DNA of 50,261 nucleotides from Bacteroidales bacterium (GCA_030695025.1 JAUYTX010000078.1:1-50261), one strand, 5' to 3'; positions 1 to 6,612 are shown, numbered from the stretch's first letter. Notes: generated by a model from the sequence alone, not told the origin. A program made the numbers and translations.

Positions 1-36
1 ATCCTCTAATTTTTTTTTCGCCGTTTGGATATCCAT
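1..36 (-). CDS. 5' end of a leftward gene cut by the window edge (tentative)
   Basis: An ATG on the minus strand at 36 opens a frame that stays open to the window edge, giving only twelve codons (MDIQTAKKKLED). The lysine-rich start is compatible with a real protein, and the reading direction matches the four genes that follow it upstream. No function can be proposed from so short a piece, and it may be chance. Confidence 0.3.
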   Translation of the reverse strand, partial: MDIQTAKKKLED

Positions 37-101
37 ATTAAATGATTTTAGTGTTTAAGAAAAATGTATTTCAGAATTGATATGTTAAAATGTTGATGGA
101 T

Positions 102-461
102 TTAGAAACCAAACATTTTATCGATGTCCTTCATTGCTTGGTCAACGAAGGCACTTCGATTCTTATTTTCTGTATCCTTCCCCAAAATACTGTTATTATT
201 TACTTTGGTTAAAAATTCTGACTCTGTAATGCTTTTTACTCCATTTGGTAGAATAGGAATAAATACATTTTTTAGAACTTCAATTACCAATACAGCACCA
301 CAATGCATTTGTCCCTCAGCAATTACCGCCCCGACTATTCCCTTGCGAGGGTAAAAATTATGTTTTTTCCATTCATCGCTGCATGCTGGAATTCCGTTGA
401 TAACTGCACTAGTAAAAGGTTGGCACGCATTTTCGTTAATAATTTCCACAAATTTTATCAT
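102..461 (-). CDS. Hypothetical protein, 119 aa, last gene of a four-gene cluster
   Basis: I do not recognise this family. The protein is small and soluble-looking, with no signal peptide or membrane segment. Its middle (about residues 38-75) alternates beta-type hydrophobic stretches with glycines (GIVGAVIAEG, then GAVLVIEVL), suggesting a small beta-barrel or SH3-like fold. The C-terminus is charged and helical. The ATG lies 26 nt inside the end of the upstream gene (436-1389), so the two are probably translationally coupled. Base composition is AT-rich like the rest of the cluster. A stand-alone small domain at the end of an operon could be an immunity or accessory protein for the larger neighbour, but that is conjecture. 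Confidence 0.7.
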   Translation of the reverse strand: MIKFVEIINENACQPFTSAVINGIPACSDEWKKHNFYPRKGIVGAVIAEGQMHCGAVLVIEVLKNVFIPILPNGVKSITESEFLTKVNNNSILGKDTENKNRSAFVDQAMKDIDKMFGF

Positions 462-1389
462 AAAGCAATTTATTTAAGTTACCTAATTCTTTGTCAAGCA
501 ATGAAGGATAAATGGGCTTTAAGACAAGCCATTTTTTTCTTATCCTGTTAAATATCCAATCAATCTCTGAATCTGAAAGATACAACTTACCATTAATAAA
601 TGAATCTAATAAAAAAGAATAGAGTTGTTTTGAACGAAAAACCCCTCCATTTACAACATCTTGAAAAGTGCCATCACCTCCCATCGTCAAACCGTTGCCA
701 GTCACTCTTTTTACTGAACCATTTTGATACATCATCAACGCATCTTTATGAAAATCTTCTCGAAAGGGATTATCCTCACCAACAACAAATGCTAAATATT
801 TATCTGACAAATAATTGAAATCTACGTCTATTGAACCAGATACACCCGAAAAAATACCATTAAAATCATCATAATAGGCGTGCATTAACCTCGCTCTGTT
901 TGAAAATGCATCTGACACCATTATATTTCTTCTTTTCTCTTGTGAAACAAGAATAAACTGTGTTAAAAAGAGATAAGCCAATTCCAGAAGTTTCCACCAA
1001 TTTACAGCTTCAACGTTCCTGCTTTTTTCGCTTAAGTCAATTGCTGCTAAGAGTGAAAATGCATAACCATACATGTAGTCAGCATCAAAACACTCAGTTG
1101 AAAAGTCCATATTGGAAAATCTATTAAACACTCGCTGTAAATAATCTATTTTATCACCATATATACTTGAAATAAATTGAAAAGTCCAATTGATATATGG
1201 ATGTTGGCAATCAGTATAGGTCAGTTTTAGGTCATTGATTTTGTTTAAGTTATAAAATCTATTTATAGAATAACTTATTTTTCTTCGGTCTCCATAAAAT
1301 TGTGATGAATCAACAAGGTTTTCAATTTTGCAATTATTTATCTGTTCATCAAATTGACTGATAAATCTGTTTGTTTCATTTTTTTTCAT
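436..1389 (-). CDS. Hypothetical protein, 317 aa, largest gene of the cluster
   Basis: Not recognised. The protein is rich in aromatic and asparagine residues, has no signal peptide, and looks mostly helical. A hydrophobic helix-rich stretch lies around residues 110-145. A glycine-rich segment near residues 230-250 (VTGNGLTMGGDGTFQDVVNG) is the most motif-like region. The ATG overlaps the end of the upstream gene (1376-1738) by 14 nt, and the next gene starts inside its 3' end, so these genes form a tight operon. AT-rich codon use differs from the housekeeping genes to the right and suggests acquired accessory DNA. It could belong to a defence, toxin-immunity or mobile cargo system; nothing in the sequence decides this. 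Confidence 0.7.
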   Translation of the reverse strand: MKKNETNRFISQFDEQINNCKIENLVDSSQFYGDRRKISYSINRFYNLNKINDLKLTYTDCQHPYINWTFQFISSIYGDKIDYLQRVFNRFSNMDFSTECFDADYMYGYAFSLLAAIDLSEKSRNVEAVNWWKLLELAYLFLTQFILVSQEKRRNIMVSDAFSNRARLMHAYYDDFNGIFSGVSGSIDVDFNYLSDKYLAFVVGEDNPFREDFHKDALMMYQNGSVKRVTGNGLTMGGDGTFQDVVNGGVFRSKQLYSFLLDSFINGKLYLSDSEIDWIFNRIRKKWLVLKPIYPSLLDKELGNLNKLLYDKICGNY

Positions 1390-1738
1390 CCGACCTTCTC
1401 TTATTTCTGATTTCTTCTACTAACGTTTCCAATCTCAAGCTAAGGTCGTAACCATAAATATTATTTTCATACTGGAAGTCGTAATTTATGTTATCAAGAC
1501 CTCTAAGAGCAAGTCTTTCTGCTTTCTCATATTTATGTAAATGAAGGCATGACAAAGAATAATTGAATAATAATAGTGATTCATATTTATGAGATTTTGA
1601 ATATTCATTACTGTTGGGTTCTCCGATATGGTTTTTATCAATTGTATTGAAATATTTATCAAAAAGATTTTCAGCAAGCAACCAATCCTCCGTAATAAAA
1701 GACTGGTAAAGATTCCCTATTAGTTCTGATAATCTCAT
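1376..1738 (-). CDS. Hypothetical protein, 120 aa, TPR-like helical
   Basis: A small protein with no recognised family assignment. Its pattern (LLLFNYSLSCLHLHKYEKAE, followed by LALRGLDNI) resembles a tetratricopeptide helix pair, in which regularly spaced small and aromatic residues pack antiparallel helices. One to two repeats at residues 50-85 are plausible, which would make it a protein-interaction adaptor. There is no signal peptide. It overlaps the next gene (436-1389) by 14 nt. The TPR reading is inference from pattern, not a firm domain call. Confidence 0.65.
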   Translation of the reverse strand: MRLSELIGNLYQSFITEDWLLAENLFDKYFNTIDKNHIGEPNSNEYSKSHKYESLLLFNYSLSCLHLHKYEKAERLALRGLDNINYDFQYENNIYGYDLSLRLETLVEEIRNKRRSDEKK

Positions 1739-1801
1739 AGAACATTCAAATTAACACATTTATAAACTCATTTTATTTTCATGAGTTTTTTACTTTAAAA
1801 A

Positions 1802-2083
1802 TCATCTTTTTAGCTGTATTTTTACATTTGGAAGAATAAATTCCGAAATCATTTCGTTTGGATATTGAAACATTTTTTGCATTGTCCGACAAACCAAAAA
1901 AACTTCTTCCTTTATCTGAAAATCAGTTAACTGATTATGATTTTCATTCTTAATAGACAAGCATCGATTTACACATAATTCAATTAAGGAATTTATGATT
2001 TCTTGTCTTGACACCATCCCGTTTGATTTCTTTTTTTTATCTGCAATTATTTTAAATTCAGATAAGATGACTTCTTCTTTCAT
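1802..2083 (-). CDS. Hypothetical protein, 93 aa, first gene of the cluster
   Basis: Short, helical, lysine- and glutamate-rich protein of unknown family, with no signal peptide, membrane segment or recognisable DNA-binding motif. It starts with ATG at 2083 and is separated from the next gene by 63 nt, unlike the overlapping genes that follow. It is probably the promoter-proximal member of the leftward cluster. A cysteine-containing central part (ELCVNRCLSIKN) is visible but does not form a clear metal site. It could be a small regulator or partner of the downstream proteins. Confidence 0.55.
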   Translation of the reverse strand: MKEEVILSEFKIIADKKKKSNGMVSRQEIINSLIELCVNRCLSIKNENHNQLTDFQIKEEVFLVCRTMQKMFQYPNEMISEFILPNVKIQLKR

Positions 2084-2146
2084 CTTTAGTTTTGTTTTTA
2101 TTTAATTATTAATTTCAAGATTGCAGTATACTTTCACGCTTGGCCA

Positions 2147-2205
2147 TAACTTGTTTATTCCTGTACAAAAGTTAAGGTTAGCTCCCGAAATATGGTTGGC
2201 TAACC
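2147..2205. repeat. Two adjacent hairpins with 16-nt loops
   Basis: TAACTT (2147-2152) pairs with AAGTTA (2169-2174), and GGTTAGC (2176-2182) pairs with GCTAACC (2199-2205). Each stem encloses exactly 16 nt and the two hairpins are one base apart. They lie 64 nt upstream of the first gene of the hypothetical cluster. They could be an operator, a boundary element or recombination-site debris. Confidence 0.4.
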
Positions 2206-2510
2206 AAACCTTTGTGGGGTTTATATTTTAGCCAAAAATCAAGGTTGCAGGTGGGGTTGTTTAGGTTTTAGGGTTGTTTAGGTGGTGCGGGTATATGTTT
2301 TGGGGGTTAGGTTGCTTAAGTGGGTATGCAGCAAGGCGATGTAAAGATATGTTAAAGCAACGAATTTGCCAAGTGGTTGGGCAGTAAATTTTTAGAGAAA
2401 AGTTAAAATATTCGTAAAAAGTTAGGAATGCCTTGCTGTGGTTGATATTCAGGAGGGTAGGGTTGTGTGAAAATTTGAAGAGAGTTTGCTGTTTTGTCCG
2501 GTTTGAGTGG
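2206..2510. other. Gene-free spacer with strand-biased G-rich sequence
   Basis: I see no gene in these 305 nt. The plus strand is strikingly G- and T-rich, with several runs of three to five G. A 13-bp word GGGTTGTTTAGGT occurs twice, at 2254-2266 and 2271-2283, with a 17-bp period. An open frame at 2433-2630 on the plus strand is antisense to the end of the TonB-C-like gene and is not convincing. Confidence 0.5.
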
Positions 2511-3332
2511 CTATTTAGTGCGGTTGGGGGAGTATTTTGCTCTGTTTTTTTCGTTGAAATTGATTGGCAGAGTATATATCTGCTTATGAACCTCTCCGAG
2601 CTTGTAATAGACGTCCCATTCGGGGATTAGTTTGGCCACTCTAAGAGCTTCCTGGGTTAGGAATTCATTGTCAGATGCTCTTGCAACAAAAATAGTATCT
2701 GCTTTGCTTGTTGCGCCGGAGTGAATTGTAATCAAAACTCTTATTGTTTTGTCTTTCAAGTCGGGAACCTTGTTCCAGTCAACGTTTGAATAGATGAATT
2801 TATTCAGACTGTCTTGATTTTGAATGAATTTAGAAGTGCGTGTTTTTGTATTATCACACTCCTTATAAACTATCAGAGCACCCTCCTTAAAAGTCAAGAC
2901 TACTTCAAATTCATAAAAATGGGATCCGAAGAGAATGCGTTGTAATATTTTACCTTTTGGCACCGTAAAATCCCCGGTTATCCAGTCGGCTTTTACCCTT
3001 CCATTTTTACATTTATCTCCAAAAAGAGTCTTTAAGTCAGATTTGATGCTGTCTTGATAATACTGACAACTAAATATATTGGTCAGATAGATTTCATCTT
3101 CAATAATTGACCATTCTGCCATGTATCCACGCCCACAAACAATGTGTGTGTCAGTCTCCTTTTCTCCAAAAAGTTTTGACCTTAATGAGTTAATATCACT
3201 GTGACGTTCTAAAGGAACGGCAAATATGTATGAAGTGTCTCCCTTCCAAATCAGTATATCAGGGATTTGTTCGGTTGCAGAACCGCAAACCGGAATGATC
3301 AGAGCAATTATAAAAATGATAATATTTTTCAT
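2511..3332 (-). CDS. Secreted protein with a TonB C-terminal-like domain
   Basis: The 273-residue protein begins with a clear signal peptide (MKNIIIFIIALIIPVCGSA), so it is exported to the periplasm or envelope. The last 70 or so residues resemble the TonB C-terminal domain as it occurs in many Bacteroidota secreted proteins: a beta strand (RVLITIHSG), a helix with EALRVAKLIPEWDV, then a strand ending in YTLPINF. The middle is unassigned. There is no TonB-type N-terminal anchor followed by a proline-rich linker, so it is not a classical energy transducer. Its leader and first codons are nearly identical to those of the gene at 5099-5941. The very C-terminus runs into the G-rich spacer. Confidence 0.8.
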   Translation of the reverse strand: MKNIIIFIIALIIPVCGSATEQIPDILIWKGDTSYIFAVPLERHSDINSLRSKLFGEKETDTHIVCGRGYMAEWSIIEDEIYLTNIFSCQYYQDSIKSDLKTLFGDKCKNGRVKADWITGDFTVPKGKILQRILFGSHFYEFEVVLTFKEGALIVYKECDNTKTRTSKFIQNQDSLNKFIYSNVDWNKVPDLKDKTIRVLITIHSGATSKADTIFVARASDNEFLTQEALRVAKLIPEWDVYYKLGEVHKQIYTLPINFNEKNRAKYSPNRTK

Positions 3333-3394
3333 AAAGCATTGATTTTAATTGCTGAAAAGCATCATTTTATGATTTCTCACAACAATAATGCCAG
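3325..3394 (-). repeat. Leader repeat, copy 1
   Basis: The 24 nt at 3325-3348 are identical to 5934-5957, and ACAATAATGCCAG at 3382-3394 recurs at the same distance from the start codon in copy 2 (5993-6005). The repeat covers the first codons and upstream leader of a secreted-protein gene in both places, in the same orientation. It flanks the segment carrying higBA. Confidence 0.75.
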
Positions 3395-3601
3395 TGAGAA
3401 TTGACTGCAAAAAAAAGAGCTGTCATCTCTCTTGATGGCAGCCCTTTTACTTTGGTTGCGGTTATAAGCCTTTTTGGACTTGTGAATCATCCGTCGTAGT
3501 TGTACGGGGTGGCCGTGCTCCTGAATCTCCTCGAGCCTTGAAGCTCTGCGGTTGGCAAGAAGAAAGTCGGCCTCAGTGATTGTTAACTTCCTCTGTTTCA
3601 T
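3377..3601 (-). CDS. Small conserved-type basic protein, 74 aa
   Basis: A short basic protein with a conserved-looking core: ITEADFLLANRRASRLEEI, then a glycine-histidine-proline turn, then HKSKKAYNRNQSKRA. My recollection is that similar small proteins of unknown function occur in many Bacteroidales. A TAccTTTG box lies at 3621-3628, about 20 nt before the ATG. The last residues (about 58-74) are odd: they are encoded by an intrinsic terminator hairpin and then by the duplicated leader of the next gene. The natural stop codon may therefore have been lost and the C-terminal tail may be new. Confidence 0.6.
   Translation of the reverse strand: MKQRKLTITEADFLLANRRASRLEEIQEHGHPVQLRRMIHKSKKAYNRNQSKRAAIKRDDSSFFCSQFSLALLL
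3409..3448 (-). terminator. Intrinsic terminator inside the 3' end of the small basic-protein gene
   Basis: GCTGTCATC (3419-3427) pairs with GATGGCAGC (3434-3442) with one G-T pair and a 6-nt loop. Read leftward, the stem is followed by eight T (A run at 3409-3416). It lies within the open frame 3377-3601. Confidence 0.7.
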
Positions 3602-3620
3602 GTTTTCATTAATTGAGATG

Positions 3621-3628
3621 CAAAGGTA
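3621..3628 (-). promoter_or_regulatory. -7 promoter box of the small basic-protein gene
   Basis: TACCTTTG on the minus strand matches the Bacteroidota TAnnTTTG consensus and lies 20 nt upstream of the ATG at 3601. It is back-to-back with the higBA promoter. Confidence 0.5.
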
Positions 3629-3661
3629 AAACTATTTATAGAAATAATTAAAATATTCTTA

Positions 3662-3696
3662 AAAATTCCATAATATGGGAATTTTATTTATCTTTG
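3662..3696 (+). promoter_or_regulatory. higBA promoter with dyad operator
   Basis: TATCTTTG at 3689-3696 matches TAnnTTTG. Immediately upstream is a perfect inverted repeat, AAAATTCC (3662-3669), 8-nt spacer, GGAATTTT (3678-3685), sitting where the -33 region would be. HigA-type antitoxins usually repress their own operon at such dyads, so this is the likely operator. Confidence 0.6.
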
Positions 3697-3717
3697 CAAT
3701 ACATTATCTGACTGTGT

Positions 3718-4038
3718 ATGCAAGTTAACATTTCGGACAGAGACATCGAAGAGCTTATCTTAACAGGTAAAAACAACAAGTATAAGGTGTATTCTAAAGA
3801 CAAGAGGTTTATGGCGGGATTGGCACGGGCGTACAAAATTATGCATATTGTTGCTAACGCAGAAGGACTTCGTCCATACAGTTTCTTGCACTATGAAAAA
3901 CTAGCTCATAAAGTTAATCTAAGCTCTGTTAGAGTAATGAATGGTAGAGTTGAAAGACTATTGTTCAATGAGATTAACGATGGTATTGAAATTACAATTA
4001 TGGAATTAAATTCTAATCACTATGGCAGCAAAAAATGA
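3718..4038 (+). CDS. higB: HigB/RelE-family toxin
   Basis: This 106-residue protein has the size and pattern of the RelE-superfamily HigB toxins, ribosome-dependent mRNA endonucleases that act in the cytoplasm. A central RFMAGLARAYKIMHIVANAE helix region is followed by a strand-rich C-terminal half. The diagnosis rests mainly on context: the stop overlaps the start of a HigA-type antitoxin by 17 nt, in the toxin-first order typical of higBA modules. A promoter with a dyad operator precedes it. The C-terminus (residues 70-100) forms strands ending in EITIMELNSNHYG. Catalytic residues cannot be assigned confidently by eye. It may work as a stress or plasmid-style addiction module. Confidence 0.75.
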   Translation: MQVNISDRDIEELILTGKNNKYKVYSKDKRFMAGLARAYKIMHIVANAEGLRPYSFLHYEKLAHKVNLSSVRVMNGRVERLLFNEINDGIEITIMELNSNHYGSKK

Positions 4039-5104
4039 AGCACCTGCTTTGATGGCCATTCATCCAGGCTATATCCTGAAAGAAGAGATCATTGAACGTG
4101 GAATTTCCCAGAAAGATCTTGCAAAAGGTATTGGGATGCAACCGTCACATCTTAATGAAATTATAAAAGGAAAACGCTCTATCAACAAGCAGGTTGCAGA
4201 CAAATTAGAAGAAGCGCTGGGGATCCCTTCAATTGATTGGATTAATCTCCAAATCAAGTTTGATTATGATACAAATCAGGGAGAAGCAAGACAAATTATT
4301 GAGACGGCAGCCTATGGAGAATATCAGGAGTATAACAAGATTTTTGATGTAAAAATCCTCACATCAAGACTCGGATTCCACTCATCCCGGTGTTCCAGTA
4401 TTATCTCTTTTCTTAAGGAGTCATTTATGCTTCCTGAACCGGCACGTTTCCAGGTACAAGTAAGTGGATTATTTAAGAAATCTGATAAGGTTGGTAAAGA
4501 CCCACGAAAGATTATGTCATGGATTCTGCTTGCTAAGTATTTTGCTTATTCGAGTAGTTTCTCTGGTGCTTATGATGAGTCAAAACTAGAAGAAGTAATA
4601 CCCCAAATCAGTTCGATTCTTCACTCAAACGTTAATACTCTGAATCGGCTGGAAGAGACATTTGCCAAATATGGGATATTGTTTGGCGTTGTTAAGAAAG
4701 TTGATGGAGCGGCAATTGATGGTTATTCGTTTATACATAATGGCTACCCTTGTATAGTGGTAACAACGAGATATGATAGGATTGATAATCTTGCATTTTC
4801 CGTTATGCACGAACTTGCGCACATTAAAAACCACGTTCATGAGGAGTTCAGAGTAAATTTGGCTGACTATGATCATGAAAGTCATGAGGAAAAAGTTGCA
4901 AATGCATTTGCTGCAAATGCTTTAATTCCGGATGGTGTGTGGAAGAAAATGCCAAAAGCTCAACTCTTCCCTGCAAACATTCAGAGAATTTGCTCCAATT
5001 GGGCGGAATCAAATAGTTATAACAAATGGATAGCTATTGGCCGGTTAAGCCACGAGACTGGAATGTACAAGTTTAAGTCGGATTCTACAAGAAAATTATC
5101 ATAA
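4022..5104 (+). CDS. higA: HigA antitoxin fused to an ImmA/IrrE zinc metallopeptidase
   Basis: Two modules are fused in 360 residues. Residues about 13-66 are a HigA-type helix-turn-helix (HPGYILKEEIIERGISQKDL, then NEIIKGKRSINKQVADKL), which should neutralise HigB and repress the operon. The C-terminal half is an ImmA/IrrE-family peptidase with the zinc motif HELAH at residues 263-267 and a downstream EEKVANAFAANALIP stretch that supplies the third ligand region. The end (GRLSHETGMYKF) is typical of that family. ImmA/IrrE enzymes cleave repressors or antitoxins, so the fusion could let the antitoxin remove itself or its partners. The protein is much longer than a plain HigA (about 100 aa). 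The gene overlaps higB by 17 nt and the convergent gene by 6 nt. Confidence 0.85.
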   Translation: MAAKNEAPALMAIHPGYILKEEIIERGISQKDLAKGIGMQPSHLNEIIKGKRSINKQVADKLEEALGIPSIDWINLQIKFDYDTNQGEARQIIETAAYGEYQEYNKIFDVKILTSRLGFHSSRCSSIISFLKESFMLPEPARFQVQVSGLFKKSDKVGKDPRKIMSWILLAKYFAYSSSFSGAYDESKLEEVIPQISSILHSNVNTLNRLEETFAKYGILFGVVKKVDGAAIDGYSFIHNGYPCIVVTTRYDRIDNLAFSVMHELAHIKNHVHEEFRVNLADYDHESHEEKVANAFAANALIPDGVWKKMPKAQLFPANIQRICSNWAESNSYNKWIAIGRLSHETGMYKFKSDSTRKLS

Positions 5105-5941
5105 TAAATAACCTGAAAGGTATAGAGACATTCCTCCTTTTCCGGTAGTCCAATCTCCCAGTGCTTTGTCTCTTCTTAGGAGTCCGTTTTTGCTGAACAT
5201 TTTTGCATAGATGAAAAACTGATCCTTATTGGTTTCATCCAAAGTCATCAGCGTAACGGCAATTTGTTCTCCTTTATTAAACCGGATGTTATGCTGAGAA
5301 AGGTCAATGGTTGCCCATCCTTTTTTCTCAGTTACATTGAAAATTATATTACTGTTTACGATTATTTCTTTGGGCAATTCATTCTCGACATTATAGAATA
5401 GTGCCCTCATTTTAATGCTGTCATATTTGTTAACAGCAACAAAAATATGGAGAGCCTTTATTATGCAATCTTTATCAATACTTAAGATTGTTCCGATCTC
5501 TCTCCCTATGAGATTGTTGTTGCTAAGTTCCTTGTTTGTAAACAACGGAATAAAAAGGGTCTTAGTTCCTCCATTTGTTATCCCTATTTTCACCTCTTTA
5601 GCACGTTTTGCAACGACTGTCACTTCAGCTAGCTGAATGGGTAGAGGTTGAATAAAGATATTCTTTTGGTTAAACCACCCTTTGACAGAGAGTGTTATTG
5701 GTTTAAAACCAAGGCAGGTGATTACCAATGAGTCGTTAATCTCTATTCCGCTATTCAGTAATGTGAATTCACCATTCTCATTGCTCACAACGCCAATATT
5801 CTTGTCTTTGACTTTTACAATTGAGTAAGGGATTGCTGAATTTGTGTTCTCTTCGAAGACTGTTCCTGAGAAAGAGTTTTGTGAGATTGCGATGTTGGAG
5901 ATGCCAAGCAGAATGATAAATAATAATGAAATCTTTTTCAT
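5099..5941 (-). CDS. Secreted protein with a carboxypeptidase-regulatory-like (CarboxypepD_reg) domain
   Basis: A signal peptide (MKKISLLFIILLGISNIAIS) is followed by a domain at residues 22-110 with the CarboxypepD_reg-like signature: FSGTVFEENTNSAIPYSIVK, VVSNENGEFTL, then SLVITCLGFKP. This beta-sandwich is common at the start of SusC-type proteins, but here there is no receptor barrel; the protein ends at 280 residues. The C-terminal half is beta-rich and unassigned. It is expected to be a periplasmic or surface-anchored protein. It shares its leader and first codons with the gene at 2511-3332. A TAAATTTG box is present about 100 nt upstream on the minus strand. The 3' end overlaps higA by 6 nt, tail to tail. 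Confidence 0.8.
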   Translation of the reverse strand: MKKISLLFIILLGISNIAISQNSFSGTVFEENTNSAIPYSIVKVKDKNIGVVSNENGEFTLLNSGIEINDSLVITCLGFKPITLSVKGWFNQKNIFIQPLPIQLAEVTVVAKRAKEVKIGITNGGTKTLFIPLFTNKELSNNNLIGREIGTILSIDKDCIIKALHIFVAVNKYDSIKMRALFYNVENELPKEIIVNSNIIFNVTEKKGWATIDLSQHNIRFNKGEQIAVTLMTLDETNKDQFFIYAKMFSKNGLLRRDKALGDWTTGKGGMSLYLSGYLL

Positions 5942-6005
5942 AAAGCATTGATTTTAACGAATGAAAAAACACCATTCGATGTTTGCAAATCAATAATAAT
6001 GCCAG
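5934..6005 (-). repeat. Leader repeat, copy 2
   Basis: Identical over 24 nt (5934-5957) to 3325-3348, and sharing the ACAATAATGCCAG element (5993-6005). The distance from the start codon to the shared element is within 2 nt of that in copy 1. The rest of 5942-6105 holds a possible -7 box but no gene. Confidence 0.75.
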
Positions 6006-6105
6006 GGTTTATACTTTAGATTTTCATGCTAAAATAAATTACAAATTTAGATATTCACGAAAATTGGGTCATTTAGATGTGACGTTTTCTTAAAATCACA
6101 AACTG

Positions 6106-6429
6106 CTAGTATGCCAACTTCTTATTGTTTAGTTCTACGTTAAAGTTGACTTTCGCACCTAATGCGTCAAAGACTTTCAAAATTGTCTCAAACCTCGCAT
6201 TCTTAACACTGTTTTCAATTTTTGAAATTTGTGCTTTCTGAACACCTACTATTTCACCTAATTGTTCTTGTGTTAAATTGAGTTCTAACCTTGCCTGTTT
6301 AATTGCGTTCCCTAACAGGTCAATTCTCAACTCGTTTTCAAATGCCTCTCTTCTATCTGTTCCTTTCCTTCCAATGTGTTTGTCAATCATTGTGTTAAGC
6401 GAAACAGTTTTATATTTATCTTTTGTCAT
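6106..6429 (-). CDS. XRE-family regulator, antitoxin-like
   Basis: A 107-residue protein with one helix-turn-helix of the Cro/C1 type at about residues 41-95 (NLTQEQLGEIVGVQKAQISK, followed by KNARFETILKVFDALG). An N-terminal 40-residue extension with RKGTDRREAFENEL is typical of XRE antitoxins that pair with Gp49-like/HigB toxins. It should bind DNA and probably represses its own promoter, because a dyad and a TAnnTTTG box lie directly upstream. No intact toxin gene is present on either side. A short open stretch just before its start resembles the C-terminus of such a toxin. It may be an orphan antitoxin or a plain regulator. Confidence 0.85.
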   Translation of the reverse strand: MTKDKYKTVSLNTMIDKHIGRKGTDRREAFENELRIDLLGNAIKQARLELNLTQEQLGEIVGVQKAQISKIENSVKNARFETILKVFDALGAKVNFNVELNNKKLAY

Positions 6430-6431
6430 AA

Positions 6432-6527
6432 TTATCTGTTATTTAATTTGTTGTTAAAATATTGTTTACGTATTTCTTCAGCTATTTTAACAAATATAAA
6501 AGTTTCCTTAATGGGAAACAAGTGTTT
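6432..6527 (-). pseudogene. Possible 3' relic of a Gp49/HigB-like toxin gene
   Basis: A 31-codon open stretch ends with TAA two bases before the XRE start codon, the usual toxin-antitoxin spacing. Its translation ends FVKIAEEIRKQYFNNK and resembles the C-terminal helix (about EIEKAIKIREEYF) of Gp49-like toxins. No start codon or upstream domain is present, and a promoter box overlaps it, so chance resemblance is a real alternative. Confidence 0.25.
6491..6519 (-). promoter_or_regulatory. Promoter and dyad operator of the XRE gene
   Basis: TATATTTG on the minus strand (6491-6498) matches TAnnTTTG. Just upstream lies the dyad GTTTCC (6502-6507), 6-nt spacer, GGAAAC (6514-6519). The layout mirrors the higBA promoter, with the same TTCC/GGAA half-site cores. 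Confidence 0.5.
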
Positions 6528-6550
6528 TTAAGAATAGATCAAATATTTTT

Positions 6551-6558
6551 TATGTTTG
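6551..6558 (+). promoter_or_regulatory. -7 box of the secreted SHOCT-tailed protein gene
   Basis: TATGTTTG fits the TAnnTTTG consensus 55 nt before the ATG at 6613. It is back-to-back with the XRE promoter. Confidence 0.4.
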
Positions 6559-6612
6559 AGATATTTGATTTATATTTATTGAAAATTAATCACTTAGCAT
6601 AACTAACGAAAC

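Noticed and set aside
2147-2205. Integron attC site
   Set aside because: The stems contain TAAC/GTTA words, but the RYYYAAC and GTTRRRY core sites are not both met and no cassette array or integrase is present.
2433-2630. Small plus-strand open frame in the G-rich spacer
   Set aside because: Its second half is antisense to the TonB-C-like gene, and its composition reflects the G/T bias.
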